Counted from the first letter of the stretch, positions 7,162 through 15,928 are shown. The stretch: DNA of 64,000 nucleotides from Halorubrum ezzemoulense DSM 17463 (GCF_002114285.1 NZ_NEDJ01000001.1:89529-153528), one strand, 5' to 3'. Numbers and translations: made by a program. Notes: a model not told the origin generated them from the sequence alone.

Positions 7162-9060
7162 TCAGCCGTCGCCCCACACGTCCGACAGCGGGTGGTTCTG
7201 CCGTCGCTCCGCGTCCCGCTCGGAGCGGGTCCGGACCGACTCGTCGTCGGTCGTTCCGCTGTCGGCGGTCGCGTCCCCGTCGCCGACCGAGGAATCGCCG
7301 TCGGCAGGCGACGAGCGATCCGAACCCCTCGACCCACCCGAGCGGCGGCGCCGCCGCCGTCCGCTCCGCGCACCGTTCGCCGCCGACGCGTCGATACCCG
7401 CCAGCGCCGCGTCGGGGTCGAACGCCGGGAGCGACGGGGTCGTCATCGCGTCGACCTGATCGCGGAACCACGCGGGCGTGTCGGCCGCGGCGCGGTCGAA
7501 GAGGTCGAGCAGCGAGTCGTCGGCGAGGTACGTCGCGCCGTAGTCGTCCGGGGCGCGGCCGACTCGCCCGCACGCTTGGATGACCGTGCGCAGCGCCGTC
7601 CGGTGGTACCACGCCCACTGCCCGTCCGCCAGCCGGCGGGCGACCCGCGAGTCGTTCGTGTTCCGGTACGGCGCCTTACACACCACCTGCCAGCGACAGA
7701 GGTCGCCCTTCAGGTCCAGCGCCTCCTCCATCTTCACCGAGACGAACACCTCCGGGTCCGCGCTCGCCTTCCACGCCTCCAGTTCGGCGTCGCGGTTCTG
7801 CCTGTCGTGCCGCCTGACCCGCGCGGCGACGCCGAACTCGCCGAGCCGCTCGGTGATCCGCTCGGCGATGTCGTACGAGTGCGCGTGGATCAGCCCCTTC
7901 TCGTCGGGGTGTTCCGCCATCAGCCGGACGAGGAGCCGGGCGATCTTCGGCACCGTCTCGTCGCGGTTCTCGGACGTCATCGACCCCTGCGTCACGTCGT
8001 ACAGCGGGCGGTTCGCGAGCGGGAACGTGTGCTCGACGTCAACGAGGGCGACGTCGGCGGGGTCGAGCCCGACGCCGCGGCAGAACGCCTCCTTCGAGAG
8101 GATGGTCGCCGACAGCAGCGCGAACCGGTTCCCCCGGTCCCAGACGGTGTGCCGGAGGTACCGGGCGGGGTCGAGCGGTTTGATATCGAGGGCCGACTCC
8201 TCGCCGCCCGGCTGGTCGACGACCCACGAGGTCGGGGACTCGATGTCGCGATAGTCCTCGAGGAACCAGCCCAGTTCGCTTATGAGCTCCTGGAGCCGGT
8301 CGCGCCGGGCGACCTCCTCGCGGTCGAGCTCGGGGCGGCCGACCAGCTCGTCTTTCGCCCGGATCGCCACGTCGCGGAGCGTCTCGACGAACCGCGCGGT
8401 CCGGTCGACCGCGTCCTCCTCGGGGCCGGCGTCGGCCGCGACGTCCGGGACGCCGACGTCGTCCCACACCGGGACGCGGTCGGGCGATATCTCGATCGTC
8501 GCGTACATCTCGGCCCACTCGGCGAGCCCGTGCGCCTCGTCTATCACGACGGCGTCGCGCTTCCGGAACACCTCGGAGCCGGCGGTGCGCATGAAGTACG
8601 CTAACGTCTGTGCCGCGAAGCGGTTGCCGGACGCGATGGCCCGGTCGGAGAAGTACGGGCAGCGGTGCCGGATCGAGCAGTCGAACCCCTGCTGGCGCGC
8701 GCAGGGCGCGCGGTTCACGGGCGTGTCGTGCTCGCCGGGGAGCACGCAGTCGTAGTTCGACTTCCCGCGGATCACCGCGAGGTCGTCGAGGAGGTCGTCG
8801 GCCTCCACGTCGTCGATCTGCGACACCTGCGGGGTGGTGTAGTACGCGCCGGTCGCCTCGCTGGGGGCCGCCTCGCCCGCGGTCTCGGCCGCGCCCATGA
8901 TCGCCCGGGCGAGCAGCGACTTGCCGCTGCCCGTCGGCGCGCGCACTAACACGACGCGGTTACCGGCGGCGAACGCGTCGCGGATGTCGGCGAGGGCCTG
9001 CTCCTGCGCGCCGCGGAAGCTCGGGGCGGGGAACTCGGCGGGGATCCGGCTCGGGTCCAC
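7162..9060 (-). CDS. XPD/Rad3-related superfamily 2 DNA helicase with Fe-S cluster motif
   Basis: 632 residues from GTG at 9060 (VDPSRIPAEFPAPSFRGAQ); the open frame extends to 9393 but that part overlaps an opposing gene and is not typical coding sequence. Walker A APTGSGKS is at residues 41-48. Cys105, Cys120, Cys128 and Cys134 are spaced like the 4Fe-4S ligands of XPD helicases, and the DEAH box VVIDEAHGLAEWAE follows. The helicase C domain ends with the VIQACGRVGRAPDD motif. The last ~100 residues are a low-complexity Ser/Asp/Arg tail. Likely a 5'-3' helicase in DNA repair, by family. Confidence 0.88.
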   Translation of the reverse strand: MDPSRIPAEFPAPSFRGAQEQALADIRDAFAAGNRVVLVRAPTGSGKSLLARAIMGAAETAGEAAPSEATGAYYTTPQVSQIDDVEADDLLDDLAVIRGKSNYDCVLPGEHDTPVNRAPCARQQGFDCSIRHRCPYFSDRAIASGNRFAAQTLAYFMRTAGSEVFRKRDAVVIDEAHGLAEWAEMYATIEISPDRVPVWDDVGVPDVAADAGPEEDAVDRTARFVETLRDVAIRAKDELVGRPELDREEVARRDRLQELISELGWFLEDYRDIESPTSWVVDQPGGEESALDIKPLDPARYLRHTVWDRGNRFALLSATILSKEAFCRGVGLDPADVALVDVEHTFPLANRPLYDVTQGSMTSENRDETVPKIARLLVRLMAEHPDEKGLIHAHSYDIAERITERLGEFGVAARVRRHDRQNRDAELEAWKASADPEVFVSVKMEEALDLKGDLCRWQVVCKAPYRNTNDSRVARRLADGQWAWYHRTALRTVIQACGRVGRAPDDYGATYLADDSLLDLFDRAAADTPAWFRDQVDAMTTPSLPAFDPDAALAGIDASAANGARSGRRRRRRSGGSRGSDRSSPADGDSSVGDGDATADSGTTDDESVRTRSERDAERRQNHPLSDVWGDG

Positions 9061-9217
9061 ACGACGCCCTCGCGCGCTGTCGGAATTAAACCCTCGCTTG
9101 GGCGGCGACCACGGCCGCGGGACGCCGACGAGCGACGCCGGCCGCCCCCCGACGACGGGGCGCCAGTCGCGCCCGACCCCACCACCTATTTCCCCGTCGC
9201 CCGCGGTGAGGGAAGCG

Positions 9218-9448
9218 ATGAGCGACGACGGGATCCTCGGGTCGCTGTCCGCGGTCGGCCTGTTGAGCCTCTGTTGTATCGGGTTCGGCGGGGTGGCCGG
9301 CGGGGCGGCGCTGGTCGGCGGCTCCGCGTCGGTGAGCGCGTTCGCGACGGGCGCGAACAGCGCCCGCGGCGCGCTGATCTCCGGGGTCGTCACGTTCGGG
9401 ACGGTCCTCGTCGCCGCCGCGGTGATCCGGTGGCGGCTGAACCGGTGA
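9218..9448 (+). CDS. Small two-helix membrane protein with CC motif
   Basis: 76 residues: MSDDGILGSLSAVGLLSLCC, then a glycine-rich stretch GFGGVAGGAALVGG and a second hydrophobic segment GALISGVVTFGTVLVAAAVI, ending RWRLNR. A vicinal Cys pair in the first membrane segment recalls MerT-like metal carriers, but the loop Cys pair of MerT is absent. Start ATG 9218 with cctatttcc (9185-9193) upstream. It reads toward the DUF302 gene, 21 bases away. Function not known. Confidence 0.6.
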   Translation: MSDDGILGSLSAVGLLSLCCIGFGGVAGGAALVGGSASVSAFATGANSARGALISGVVTFGTVLVAAAVIRWRLNR

Positions 9449-9469
9449 GCGCGGCCGAGCCGTCCGAGG

Positions 9470-9934
9470 CTACTCCCGGCCGTGCCGCTCGATGTTCTCC
9501 CAGACGACGGCCATCAGCTCGCCGGTCTTCACCACGAGGTCCTCGACCGCGCCCTCGTCGGCCCCGGCCGCCGACGCGCAGCCGAGGTCGCGGATCGCCT
9601 TCGTGGCGGACACGTGGTGGACGTGGACGCGGTCGTCGCCGGCGCGTTCGTACACGACCGTGGTACAGGGGAGCATACCGGCGAGCGTCGGGTCGATCCG
9701 CAGCGCGTCGGACGCGATCTCGGGGTGACAGACGACGATCAGCGCGGTCCGCTCGGCGTCGTCGTGGCCGAGCATCCCCTCGATCATCTCGTCGAGCCGC
9801 GTGACGCGCACGGTCTCGAAGTCGGCGAGTTCGTGTTCGAGCTGGACGAACGGCACCGCGTCCTCGAAGGGGAGGTCGACGGTCGTGTGGAGCGCCTCGT
9901 CGGCGGTGGGGGCGGGGCGTGCGGCGTCGCTCAT
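9470..9934 (-). CDS. DUF302 domain protein
   Basis: 154 residues. The pattern of the DUF302 fold is visible: TTVDLPFEDAVPFVQLEHEL with FETVRVTRLDEMIEGMLG, then ALIVVCHPEIASDALRIDPTLAGMLPCTTVVYE, the family's core. DUF302 proteins are small cytosolic proteins whose activity is undetermined; some are fused or adjacent to sulfur or metal genes. Its neighbour across the convergent junction is a CC-motif membrane protein, which is suggestive only. Two Cys residues (in VVCHPE and LPCTTV) lie in the conserved core. Confidence 0.85.
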   Translation of the reverse strand: MSDAARPAPTADEALHTTVDLPFEDAVPFVQLEHELADFETVRVTRLDEMIEGMLGHDDAERTALIVVCHPEIASDALRIDPTLAGMLPCTTVVYERAGDDRVHVHHVSATKAIRDLGCASAAGADEGAVEDLVVKTGELMAVVWENIERHGRE

Positions 9935-10020
9935 ACGCCGTGGCTCGCGCGCCGCCAGCTAAAACCCGGACGCCGTCTCAACACCTGCCGCTACCTCGAA
10001 CGGTGGCCGATCGGTCCGGC

Positions 10021-10072
10021 GGAGGCGGAGCGATGCGTCGACCGACGGAGGCGGAGCGATGCGTCGACCGAC
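10021..10072. repeat. Perfect 26-bp tandem duplication
   Basis: The 26-base unit beginning ggaggcggagcgatgcgtcg occurs at 10021-10046 and again, identical, at 10047-10072. It lies in the 194-base gap between the DUF302 gene and tRNA-Glu. No gene is interrupted. The sequence is GC-rich with no obvious protein-binding symmetry, so it looks like a local slippage duplication. Confidence 0.9.
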
Positions 10073-10128
10073 GGCGGGCGGTCGAGTACGGCCGGTACTG
10101 ATCGGGTTCGGTCGCATCGAGAGAGAAA

Positions 10129-10203
10129 TGCTCCGGCTGGGATTTGAACCCAGGTCATCACCGTGAGAGGGTGATATGATTGGCCGGACTACACCACCAG
10201 AGC
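10129..10203 (-). tRNA. tRNA-Glu (anticodon CUC)
   Basis: 75 nt. Acceptor stem GCUCUGG pairs with CCGGAGC followed by discriminator A; CCA is not encoded. The anticodon stem ATCACC/GGTGAT closes the 7-nt loop CTCTCAC, with CTC at positions 34-36, reading GAG (Glu). The T arm CTGGG-TTCAAAT-CCCAG is standard. No intron. Downstream on the same strand is TTTCTCTCTC, a probable termination run. Upstream a TATA-like TTTCTTA lies about 25-31 bases from the 5' end. Confidence 0.97.
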
Positions 10204-10224
10204 ACGTCTTTCGTCGCAATTGAC

Positions 10225-10247
10225 GGTAAGAAAGACGATTGTAAAAC
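10225..10247 (-). promoter_or_regulatory. Promoter region of tRNA-Glu
   Basis: The AT-rich minus-strand stretch ttttacaatcgtctttctta lies 22-44 bases before the tRNA 5' end; TTTCTTA is best placed as the TATA box. Exact box not certain. Confidence 0.45.
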
Positions 10248-10309
10248 AGTTCCGTTTCGACGCCGCCGTGCCCCGGTTTGTCGTGCCGAGCGGACCGACG
10301 GCGGCCGGT

Positions 10310-11383
10310 TCAGACGTCGACGGCGAACGGATTCGTCGCCCCCTCGCGGTCGCCCGCGGCCGCGGCGAGCGCCGCGAGGAGGTCGGCGACGCCGTCGAGG
10401 TCGGCGGTGTCGATCACCTCTACCGGCGTGTGCATGTAGCGGTTCGGGATCGAGACGTTGAGCGCGGGGGTCCCGCCGCGCACCGTGTAGAACGCGTCAG
10501 CGTCGGTCCCGGTTCGGGTGCCGGCCGCCTGAAGCTGGACATCGACGCCGGCGTCGGCGGCCGCGTCGCGCGCGAGGTCGACGAGGACCGGGTGGTTCGC
10601 GCTCCCGCGGCCGATCACAGGGCCAGCGCCGAGTTCGACCGGCCCGCGTCGCTCGCGGTCGACGTCCGGGTTGTCGGTCGCGTGGGTGACGTCGACCGCG
10701 ACGAACGCGTCGACGTCGTCGAGGTCAACGCCGACCATTCGCGCACCTTGGAGCCCGACCTCCTCCTGAACGGTGGAGACCGCGTACACCGTCGCGTCGA
10801 CGTCCGCCTCGGCGGCGCGCCGGAGCCCCTCCGCGGCCGCCCACGCGCCGGCCCGGTTGTCGACCCCCCGGGCGGCGATCCGGTCGCCGACGAGGTCGCG
10901 GAGCCCGGTCGAGAACGTGACCGGGTCGCCCACCTCGACGTGGTCGCGCGCCGCGTCGGCGTCGGCGGCGCCGATGTCGACGAACTGCCCGGCGATATCC
11001 TCGTACTCCTCGTCGCCGTCACGGAGGTGGATCGCGGTCTGGCCGATCACGCCCTGAACGGGTTCGTCGGCGTGGACCGTGACGTGCTGGCCCTTCGAGA
11101 CCGTGCGGTCGGCGCCGCCGATCCGCCCGATCCGGAGGAAGCCGTCGTCGAGCACGTCCCGGACGATGAACCCGATCTCGTCGGCGTGGCCGGTGACGGC
11201 GACCGTCGGCGCGTCCGGGTCGCCCTCGTGGACCGCGACGGCGTTGCCGTACGAGTCGGTGTCGACCCGGTCCGCAAACGCGCGGACGTAGTCGGTCCAG
11301 ACGCGCTGGGCGGCCGTCTCGAAGCCCGAGGGGCTCGGCGTCGCGAAGAGGTCGTCGAGGAACGCGCGGCGCGTGTCGTCCAT
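10310..11383 (-). CDS. M42-family metallopeptidase (FrvX/glutamyl aminopeptidase type)
   Basis: 357 residues from ATG 11383 (MDDTRRAFLDDLFATPSPSG); a longer open frame overlaps an opposing gene start and is rejected. Metal-site motifs are all present: VTGHADEIGF, GVDNRAGAW (bridging Asp), STVQEEVGLQGA (catalytic Glu and metal Glu) and the late TGTDADAF and PNRYMHTPVEV with the final His ligand. M42 enzymes are cytosolic, two-metal, tetrahedral aminopeptidases that trim peptides. Ends shortly upstream of tRNA-Glu. Confidence 0.93.
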   Translation of the reverse strand: MDDTRRAFLDDLFATPSPSGFETAAQRVWTDYVRAFADRVDTDSYGNAVAVHEGDPDAPTVAVTGHADEIGFIVRDVLDDGFLRIGRIGGADRTVSKGQHVTVHADEPVQGVIGQTAIHLRDGDEEYEDIAGQFVDIGAADADAARDHVEVGDPVTFSTGLRDLVGDRIAARGVDNRAGAWAAAEGLRRAAEADVDATVYAVSTVQEEVGLQGARMVGVDLDDVDAFVAVDVTHATDNPDVDRERRGPVELGAGPVIGRGSANHPVLVDLARDAAADAGVDVQLQAAGTRTGTDADAFYTVRGGTPALNVSIPNRYMHTPVEVIDTADLDGVADLLAALAAAAGDREGATNPFAVDV

Positions 11384-11513
11384 GCTCGGTGGCTGTGGGG
11401 CGGCCGGGAAGAAAACGTCGGTGTCGGCGTTCGGCGCCGGGACCGCCGGCGAGTCCGCCGGGGCGCGGATCGGTCGACACAAGCGCTTTGAGTCGCCCGC
11501 ACGTCCGGTCCGT

Positions 11514-12545
11514 ATGGACATCCTCCGAAGCGTCCGGGCCGTCGCCGAGGCCGAGGGACCGGGCGTCGTCGACTGGGATCGGGCCGCGTCGGCCGCGAAG
11601 GAGGCCACGGACCCCGGATCGATCGCGATCTCCGACGCGGAGCGCGCGGGGTACGCCGCCGACGTTCGCGACGCCCGCTCGCGGCTCACCGAGGTCGCCG
11701 GGATCGAGTTCGACGTGCCCGACACCGTCGAGGTACAGAACCGCCACCACTGGATCGACGCGAGCGTCGGCACGTTCCGGCGCGTGATGGACCCGATCGG
11801 GGCGGCCGCGGCGGACCCCGGCGGACCCGACGGGACGTTCGACGCGACACCCGCGAAGCGCGGCCCCGCGTTCGCGCAGGACGTCAGCCGAGTCGCCAAC
11901 ACGGGGTCGATGGCGTTCGCCTTGGGCTTCCTCTCGCGGAACGTCCTCGGCCAGTACGACCCCCTCCTCCTCGCCGACGAGCCGGACGCCGACCACGGCC
12001 TCTACTTCGTTCACCCGAACATCGTCGCGGTCGCGAGCGCGCTCGACGTGGACTACCCCCGCTTCCGGCGGTGGATCGCGTTCCACGAGGTGACCCACGC
12101 CGCCGAGTTCGGCGCGGCCCCGTGGCTCCCGGAGTACCTCGAGTCGCGCGTCGAGCGCGGCGTCGAGGGGATGGTCGGCGGCGAAGGGGGCGTGAGTCGC
12201 GGGCTCGACCCCGACGCGTTCGCGGAGCTCCAGGCCGCGATGACGGCGGTCGAGGGGTACGCCGAGGTCCTGATGGACCGCGCGTTCGACGGCGAGTACG
12301 CGGACCTCCGGGCGAAGCTGGACGAGCGTCGAGGCGGGGGCGGCCCGGTGCGGCGGCTCGCCCAGCGCCTGCTGGGACTGGGCCTCAAGCGGCGGCAGTA
12401 CGAGCGCGGGGCCGCGTTCTTCCGGCACGTCGCCGACGAGCGCGGCATCGAGGCCGCGGGCGCGGTGTGGGAGCGCGCCGAGAACCTCCCGACCGGTGAC
12501 GAGCTGGACGACCCGGACGCGTGGATCGTCCGCGTCGACCCCTGA
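11514..12545 (+). CDS. Zinc-dependent metalloprotease-like protein (DUF2342)
   Basis: 343 residues from ATG 11514, with gctttgag 24-31 bases upstream. The diagnostic HExxH occurs near residue 190 in RWIAFHEVTHAAEFGAAPWL, with the characteristic EYLESRVERGVEGMV and VEGYAEVLMDRAF context of the DUF2342 family, formerly labelled coenzyme F420 biosynthesis-associated. Proteolytic activity has not been established for the group as far as I know. The C-terminal segment ends GAVWERAENLPTGDELDDPD, also family-typical. No F420 gene adjoins it here. Confidence 0.88.
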   Translation: MDILRSVRAVAEAEGPGVVDWDRAASAAKEATDPGSIAISDAERAGYAADVRDARSRLTEVAGIEFDVPDTVEVQNRHHWIDASVGTFRRVMDPIGAAAADPGGPDGTFDATPAKRGPAFAQDVSRVANTGSMAFALGFLSRNVLGQYDPLLLADEPDADHGLYFVHPNIVAVASALDVDYPRFRRWIAFHEVTHAAEFGAAPWLPEYLESRVERGVEGMVGGEGGVSRGLDPDAFAELQAAMTAVEGYAEVLMDRAFDGEYADLRAKLDERRGGGGPVRRLAQRLLGLGLKRRQYERGAAFFRHVADERGIEAAGAVWERAENLPTGDELDDPDAWIVRVDP

Positions 12546-12575
12546 GCGGGAGTTGCCGCGTCGGGCCGGCCGGCG

Positions 12576-12989
12576 TCACTCCAGTTCGTACTCGCGTGCT
12601 CTGTTCTCGCCGGACCGGTCGGATAACCCGGCGGACGTTCGCTCGAACCGCTCGTCGAGGTCTTCGGTCGCGAGCAGCCGGTCGAGCCGCCGCTCGAACT
12701 CCGCCTCGTCGATCTCGCCGTTCGCGTAGCGTTCCCGCAGCGCCGCCACCGGTCGTTCGGCGGAAGGAGACGCCGATCCTGCGTCGGCATCGTCCGCGGC
12801 GACGAGCGGGAAGTCCTCACCGAGCACCACCACCAGCGGGATCAGGATGAAGAAGCCGGTGATGAAAATCGCCGGTCCGAGCGGCGCCACCGGGCTCGGG
12901 AGGAGGACGGCGGACAGCGACGTGAGCCCGAACGAGAGGATCGCGATGAGACCGATCAGCCGCTTCTTCTCGAACGTGGGGAGGGCCAT
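12576..12989 (-). CDS. Two-helix membrane protein with SHOCT domain
   Basis: 137 residues. Residues about 8-30 and 36-57 are hydrophobic (RLIGLIAILSFGLTSLSAVL and AIFITGFFILIPLVVVLGED). The cytosolic tail has the SHOCT motif: LRERYANGEIDEAEFERRLDRLLATEDL (about 86-113). SHOCT is a short helical oligomerisation module. Length and order match the many haloarchaeal SHOCT-tailed small membrane proteins. Biological role unknown. Convergent with the HExxH gene. Confidence 0.8.
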   Translation of the reverse strand: MALPTFEKKRLIGLIAILSFGLTSLSAVLLPSPVAPLGPAIFITGFFILIPLVVVLGEDFPLVAADDADAGSASPSAERPVAALRERYANGEIDEAEFERRLDRLLATEDLDERFERTSAGLSDRSGENRAREYELE

Positions 12990-13092
12990 GCGCGACTGCT
13001 GTCGCCGAGGCGACAAAAACGTACTGCCGGAGTCGGTCGATTCCCTGCGGGCGACCGACGGCTATTCCTCGCGGGCGCACCCACGTGGATCC

Positions 13093-13758
13093 GTGCTCAG
13101 GTACGTGACGACGAACCCGGGGAAGGTCCGCGAGGCGGAGCGGTACCTCCCGGACGGCTCGGTGGAGCGACTCGACTTCGACTACACGGAGGTCCAGGCC
13201 GACGACCTCGGCCCGATCGCGGCCCAGGGGGCCCGGGAGGCGTACCGCCACGCCGACGCCCCGGTCCTCGTCGACGACGCGGGGCTGTTCGTCGAGGGGC
13301 TCGACGGGTTCCCGGGCCCGTACTCCTCGTACGTTGAGGAGACGCTCGGGATCGAGCGCGTCCACGAGGTCGCGAGCGAACTCGACGACCGCCGCGCCGC
13401 CTTCCGGTGTACGCTCGGCTACTGCGACGGCGAGGGGTTCGCCGCGAGCCCCGACCCCGTCGACCAAGGCGACCGCGACGCGGCCGCGGCGGCGGGACCG
13501 GACGCGGCGGGCGAGGGCGGGAGCGACGGCGAGGGCGGCGCGGCCGGAGCCGGCGCGGAGCCGCTCCCGGTCAAGCTGTTCGAGGGGTACGTCCCGGGCC
13601 GGATCGTCGCGCCGCGGGGCGACGGCGGCTTCGGCTACGACCCGATCTTCGAACACGACGGCGAGACGTTCGCGGAGATGGACACCGACCGGAAGAACGC
13701 GGTGTCGCACCGCGGGCGAGCCTTAGAGAAGTTCGCGGAGTGGTACGCGGACCGCTGA
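13093..13758 (+). CDS. rdgB: Non-canonical purine NTP pyrophosphatase (RdgB/HAM1)
   Basis: 221 residues from GTG 13093 (VLRYVTTNPGKVREAERYLP); the open frame further upstream overlaps the SHOCT gene on the other strand. Removes ITP/XTP from nucleotide pools. Core motifs: TTNPGKVREAE, VLVDDAGLFVEGLDGFPGPYSSYVEE, and VAPRGDGGFGYDPIFEHDGETFAEMD with the final SHRGRALEKF. An insertion of about 25-30 residues, Asp/Ala/Gly/Glu-rich (from VDQGDRDAAAAAGP to GAAGAGAEPLP), sits between GYCDGEG and VKLFEGYVPG, where the usual proteins have a short loop. It looks like an expanded surface loop. Confidence 0.92.
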   Translation: MLRYVTTNPGKVREAERYLPDGSVERLDFDYTEVQADDLGPIAAQGAREAYRHADAPVLVDDAGLFVEGLDGFPGPYSSYVEETLGIERVHEVASELDDRRAAFRCTLGYCDGEGFAASPDPVDQGDRDAAAAAGPDAAGEGGSDGEGGAAGAGAEPLPVKLFEGYVPGRIVAPRGDGGFGYDPIFEHDGETFAEMDTDRKNAVSHRGRALEKFAEWYADR

Positions 13759-13782
13759 GGCTCGGTTTCTCTCCCCGGCGGC

Positions 13783-15123
13783 TCAGGCCGCGTCCGCGAT
13801 CGCGTCGGTGAGGAGGTCGCAGCCGAGGTCGATCTCGCGTTCGGTGACGTCGAGCGGCGGGAGGATCCGGAGGACCTTGTGGCCGCACGCGAGCGTGAGG
13901 AGCCCGCGCTCGAACGCGTTCTCCACGACCGCGTCTCGGCGCTCCTTCGTGTCGAACTCGACAGCGAGCAGCAGTCCCTTCCCGCGGACGTCCGCGACGG
14001 GGTCGAGGTCGGCGTCGCGCAGCGTCTCCTTGAACTGCCGACCGCGGACGACGGCGTTGTCCATGAGGTCCGCCTCCTCGATGGCGTCGAGCGTGAGCGC
14101 GCCCTGCGCGGAGGCGATCAGGTCGCCGGCGCCCCACGTCGAGGAGAGGCGGCCGCTCTCCTCGGGGAACACGTCGCTCCGGGAGACGGTCGCGCCCACG
14201 CGGAGCCCCTTGGCGCTCGTGATCACGTCGGGGTCGTACGCGTAGTGGTCCGAGCCCCACATCTCACCGGTGCGGCCGACCCCGGACTGGATCTCGTCGG
14301 CGATGACCGTGATGTCGTGCTCGTCGGCGAGCGCCGCGATCTCGTCGGTGAACGCGTCCGAGGGGAAGCGGTAGCCGCCCTCGCCCTGGATCGGTTCGAG
14401 GATGAGGTAGGCCACGTCGTCCGGGTGGACGTTCCCGCGCTCTGGGTCGAGCTTCCGGCGGAGCCGGGAGACGCCGTCGGCGAAGAAGCCGCACGAGCAG
14501 GTCTCGGGCGAGCAGGTCCGGTCGTCGCAGTACGGCACGTCCATCACGCCGCTGACCTCGGGGAAGTCGCGGCGGTACACGGACTTCGAGCGGTTGAGCG
14601 AGAGCGCGCCGAGCGTCCGCCCGTGGAACGCCCCGTCGAAGGTGATGGCGTACTTCGCGCCGTCCGAGGCGTCGTACGCGATCTTGATGGCGTTCTCGAC
14701 CGCCTCGGCGCCGGAGTTCGAGAGGAAGACGGTGTCCATGTCGTAGTGGCTCGTCAGGTCCGTCAGGCGGTCCATGAGCCCGGAAGCCCCGGGGATCCCG
14801 TCGCCGGGTGAGGGGCCGCCCGCCGCGTAGAAGTCCTGCCCGGCGATCTTCAGCGGGTCGACAAGGTCGAACTCCGCGAGCCGGTCCATGATCAGCGGGT
14901 TGTTGTACCCGAGCGGCGCGGCGGCGACGTGGCTGGTGAAGTCCATGAGGACGTTGCCGTCGACGTCGGTACAGAACGGGCCTTCGGCGGGGGCGGTGCG
15001 GTCCCAGACGAACTCGTAGACGTAGGTGCTCGGCGCGGCCGACTCGTGGTGGTAATCGACCCACTCGCGAGCGCGCTCGCCCGGCAGGTCGGCGACGGCA
15101 GGCGTGGCGGTGTCGCGATCCAT
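13783..15123 (-). CDS. Class III PLP-dependent aminotransferase (4-aminobutyrate/acetylornithine type)
   Basis: 446 residues from ATG 15123 (MDRDTATPAVADLPGERARE). PLP-binding signatures: SNSGAEAVENAIKIA, FDGAFHGRTLGALSLNRSK, VIADEIQSGVGRTGEMWGSDH and the Schiff-base Lys in DVITSAKGLRVGATVS. A Cys-rich segment DDRTCSPETCSCGFF in the middle is unusual and may bind metal or simply be a surface loop. The substrate is not determined by sequence; GABA or a similar omega-amino acid is likely by family. A longer in-frame start region lacks support and lies upstream of the promoter. Confidence 0.88.
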   Translation of the reverse strand: MDRDTATPAVADLPGERAREWVDYHHESAAPSTYVYEFVWDRTAPAEGPFCTDVDGNVLMDFTSHVAAAPLGYNNPLIMDRLAEFDLVDPLKIAGQDFYAAGGPSPGDGIPGASGLMDRLTDLTSHYDMDTVFLSNSGAEAVENAIKIAYDASDGAKYAITFDGAFHGRTLGALSLNRSKSVYRRDFPEVSGVMDVPYCDDRTCSPETCSCGFFADGVSRLRRKLDPERGNVHPDDVAYLILEPIQGEGGYRFPSDAFTDEIAALADEHDITVIADEIQSGVGRTGEMWGSDHYAYDPDVITSAKGLRVGATVSRSDVFPEESGRLSSTWGAGDLIASAQGALTLDAIEEADLMDNAVVRGRQFKETLRDADLDPVADVRGKGLLLAVEFDTKERRDAVVENAFERGLLTLACGHKVLRILPPLDVTEREIDLGCDLLTDAIADAA

Positions 15124-15310
15124 GCCTCCCGGTGGCACGCGGACGGAATAAATTCGTGGCGAACGCGCGAACGTTGGAGAAATCTCTAACTCTTGTTCGC
15201 CAGACGGCGCCTGAGACGGCGACCGGATCCGTCGGCGCAGTTGTACGGAGCGCCGCTCGGTGGGACGGGCCGTCGACCGTTGTGTGAGACTCAACACCAA
15301 GATGCGTTAG

Positions 15311-15319
15311 ATTTTTATA
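15311..15319 (+). promoter_or_regulatory. TATA box of hsp20
   Basis: atttttata lies 22-30 bases before the ATG at 15341, fitting a leaderless transcript. It is one of the clearest promoters in the window. Confidence 0.75.
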
Positions 15320-15340
15320 GAATCGCAACCCTATAATTGG

Positions 15341-15730
15341 ATGAGTTCGAGGTGGTCAGCGATGCCCATGCTTGAGCCAGCAAACACGTGGACACAGGGA
15401 CTCGACTTCCCGAGCAGACTGTTCGAATCCGGTAGCAACGACTACGAACTGTACGAGGAGGACGGCGAGTTCGTCCTGTCGGTCGAGCTTCCGGGGTTCG
15501 ACCCGTCGGAGATCACCGCCTCGTGGAACGACGGCGTGCTTAACGTCGCCGGCGAACACGAGGACGAACACCGCGGGACCCGGCGGACGTACCACCGTCG
15601 GTTCCGCTTCCCGAAGGCGATTGACGAGGACGGTATCGAGGCCGAATACCGGAACGGCATCCTGACGGTGCGGCTCCCCGTGACCGTCGAGAGCGCCGTC
15701 AGCGGCACGGAGATCGAGATCGAGAGCTGA
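15341..15730 (+). CDS. hsp20: Small heat shock protein (Hsp20/alpha-crystallin)
   Basis: 129 residues. The alpha-crystallin domain spans about residues 40-125: EDGEFVLSVELPGFDPSEIT, WNDGVLNVAGEHED, YHRRFRFPKAI and IEAEYRNGILTVRLPVT. It is an ATP-independent chaperone that holds unfolded proteins. The ATG at 15341 lies right at the expected start from the TATA box; an alternative Met at 15362 would shorten the N-terminus by seven residues. Ordinary haloarchaeal Hsp20 of the heat-induced type. Alone in its transcription unit. Confidence 0.95.
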   Translation: MSSRWSAMPMLEPANTWTQGLDFPSRLFESGSNDYELYEEDGEFVLSVELPGFDPSEITASWNDGVLNVAGEHEDEHRGTRRTYHRRFRFPKAIDEDGIEAEYRNGILTVRLPVTVESAVSGTEIEIES

Positions 15731-15899
15731 CGCCGCCGCGCTCGGCCCGCGACCCTCGGTCTCCGAGCCCCGTAGTCGCGACGGACCGGCATCGCGCCGG
15801 GCCCCCTCCCCGCGAGTTCCGTTCCCGCGTTGTTCCGAACGCGCTCCCGTTCGTGCCGGAGCGACCGGTCGTCAAGTCGGTCGCGCCGACCCCGCACGC

Positions 15900-15907
15900 C
15901 TTTTACT
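15900..15907 (+). promoter_or_regulatory. TATA box of deoC
   Basis: cttttact lies 22-29 bases before the deoC ATG at 15929. Confidence 0.55.
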
Positions 15908-15928
15908 GCCGCGCGCGACGGTCGACGC

